Shown here: piece by piece, positions 62,963 through 64,000 of the stretch
Numbering within the stretch: position 1 is the first letter of the stretch
Layout: each line of letters starts with the position of its first letter
Assembly (NCBI RefSeq): GCF_025913575.1
Contig: NZ_CP109785.1
Location: 620,001-684,000 of the forward strand
Direction of reading: 5' to 3'
Origin: Halocatena marina
GTDB lineage: Archaea > Halobacteriota > Halobacteria > Halobacteriales > Haloarculaceae
Length of the DNA: 64,000 nt
Notes under the pieces: generated by a model
Seen by the model: the letters and a program-made list of their open reading frames with translations, nothing else
Told to the model about the DNA's origin: nothing
Database searches by the model: none
Made by a program: the position numbers and the translations under genes

Positions 62963-64000
62963 TCAGTTCCCGAGCGAGTCGATGAACTCAGACGGCGAGA
63001 CGACATCCATATCCTTTTTCTTGACGTGATCGAGGACCGTCCGGAAGCCGTCCATCGAGACAGACGTGTTGGTTCCGCTGTCGATTTCGTGGTAGGCGAC
63101 GACGACCAACTGGTTGTACTGCTCGGCGACATCGAGGATCGCGTTGACATCCTCGGGCGAGGTACCGTGGACACGAGGAATGGTGTACATATTGCCAGGT
63201 TGGGCAGCGTTGCCGGGCGAACCACCGAAGATGTAGTTGGCCTCGTGGTATTTCTTCATGATCTCGATCGTTTCGGTGCTGATGCGTCCGTATGGAGCAA
63301 CGATGTGGCGTGCGCCCCTATCGAAGCCCCATTGTTCGAGTTGCTGTTTGGATTGTCGAATTTGGCGCTCTTGTTCTTTGGCCGGATGTTGCGGTAGTGG
63401 TTTGCTCACCGGTGGGTGAGACATCATGTCCCAGCCTGCTTTGCCCATCTCGCGCATGTTGTCACGAGTCATGTTTTGCTCGGTGTTGATCGAATCAGGA
63501 ATAACGGCAACACCGCCGGGCCACTTGCGCTTTTTCAGCTCAGGGAACGCCTTGGTGTACGTCGATATATGAGAATCGTCAAACTGGAAGATCACTTTCC
63601 CTTTCTTTGGCCGCGGGAGCTTACGGATATCGTCGATACCGACGGAGATGGGCTCACCAGCGGTGCTGACACTGATGCGCAGCTCTTGGACGGATTTCAT
63701 GACCGGCTGTCCTGTTTTGCTGGTGAAGCCGAAATCGAGTTGGGTCCAGCCGTTGAGTTCTTTCGGGAGGAAATGTCGGCTAGTGAGCTTGCTGCTCTCG
63801 GCGGGTGCGATGAACTCGACACCAATACGCCCACGAACGGGCTTCTCGAACCGAACAGCCATCGAAAGATCGTGCGCACTGAGATCAAGTCCACCCTCAT
63901 TCGAATCGTAGAATGAACGATAGATGCTGACGCCGTTCTCTTCTTCCTGCTTTCCGTTGTTCGTGCCTTTGAGTACGAGCGACTGACTACCGTTGAACGC
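62963..64000 (-). CDS. Polysaccharide deacetylase (C-terminal part, runs off window)
   Basis: The frame is open to the end of the window, so the N-terminus is missing; an internal ATG at 63862 is not the start. The visible 345 residues include a beta-rich carbohydrate-binding-type domain (SIYRSFYDSNEGGLDLS, then VRFEKPVRGRIGVEF and LDFGFTSKTGQPVMKSV) followed by a NodB-like region: KVIFQFDDSHISTYTKA with the Asp-Asp metal residues, MMSHPPVSKPLPQHP and IVAPYGRISTETIEIMKKY. It should deacetylate N-acetyl sugars of a surface glycan or exopolysaccharide. Signal peptide lies outside. Confidence 0.88.
   Translation of the reverse strand, partial: AFNGSQSLVLKGTNNGKQEEENGVSIYRSFYDSNEGGLDLSAHDLSMAVRFEKPVRGRIGVEFIAPAESSKLTSRHFLPKELNGWTQLDFGFTSKTGQPVMKSVQELRISVSTAGEPISVGIDDIRKLPRPKKGKVIFQFDDSHISTYTKAFPELKKRKWPGGVAVIPDSINTEQNMTRDNMREMGKAGWDMMSHPPVSKPLPQHPAKEQERQIRQSKQQLEQWGFDRGARHIVAPYGRISTETIEIMKKYHEANYIFGGSPGNAAQPGNMYTIPRVHGTSPEDVNAILDVAEQYNQLVVVAYHEIDSGTNTSVSMDGFRTVLDHVKKKDMDVVSPSEFIDSLGN

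Overview
The window is chromosomal DNA from a haloarchaeon (class Halobacteria). The proteins are strongly acidic, and many genes have a TATA-like box about 27 bases before the start codon, as expected for leaderless haloarchaeal mRNAs. Diagnostic genes include PriS-GINS, CDC48 with a small Hsp20-like partner, GfcR, bacterioopsin-activator-type HTH regulators, PccA/PccB/PccX, archaeal MBF, DUF1405, DUF2270, DUF420 and a Tat-lipoprotein sugar-binding protein. Base composition judged by eye is lower than in most haloarchaea. I cannot name the genus.

Layout. 1-9 kb: the 3' end of thiC, a possible 30-residue membrane peptide, a hypothetical with a TIM-barrel-glycosidase look, a CBS-MaoC fusion, an HFX_2341-type regulator, a VapBC toxin-antitoxin pair, a methyltransferase, DUF1405, pdxS and an orphan protein. 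9-20 kb: thrB, two FAD oxidoreductases, an HTH_10 regulator, an acyl-CoA synthetase, a PHP phosphoesterase and an arylsulfotransferase-like membrane protein. 19-26 kb: a biotin-dependent carboxylase locus (pccB-pccX, pccA, birA) and a UDG-like gene. 26-32 kb: membrane proteins, an SDR, a translationally coupled pair of tiny proteins (a duplicated 52-residue unit and a 33-residue zinc ribbon), tRNA-Leu(GAG), gfcR and a Usp. 32.7-40 kb: a carbohydrate ABC transporter operon with a 67-residue membrane protein, then a Gfo/Idh dehydrogenase and a PfkB kinase. 40-51 kb: MBF, AlaX-type editing protein, acyl-CoA dehydrogenase, HAD, panB, DUF7127-CDC48, two GNATs and an eIF2B-like protein. 51.8-57.2 kb: priS-GINS, a quinone reductase and sucCD. 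57-64 kb: an HTH_10 regulator, a membrane-anchored winged-helix protein, an AidB-like dehydrogenase, thyX and the C-terminal part of a polysaccharide deacetylase that runs off the window.

How the genes fit together. BirA would biotinylate the PccA carboxyl-carrier domain, and PccB/PccX complete the propionyl/acetyl-CoA carboxylase. The product can reach succinyl-CoA and then SucCD, while acyl-CoA dehydrogenases and an acyl-CoA synthetase feed fatty-acid-type substrates. GfcR, the sugar ABC operon, the dehydrogenase and PfkB form a sugar uptake and catabolism neighbourhood. ThiC, PdxS, PanB, BirA and ThyX are vitamin or cofactor-linked functions, scattered rather than in one operon.

Beyond ordinary genes, the most interesting signals are inverted repeats in promoters: vapBC, pdxS, thrB, an HTH_10 gene, pccB and DUF7127-cdc48. 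Also notable are several very small genes supported by start/stop overlaps. No CRISPR array, rRNA operon, intact insertion sequence, prophage or obvious new defence system was seen. All family assignments are from reading translated sequence without database searches.
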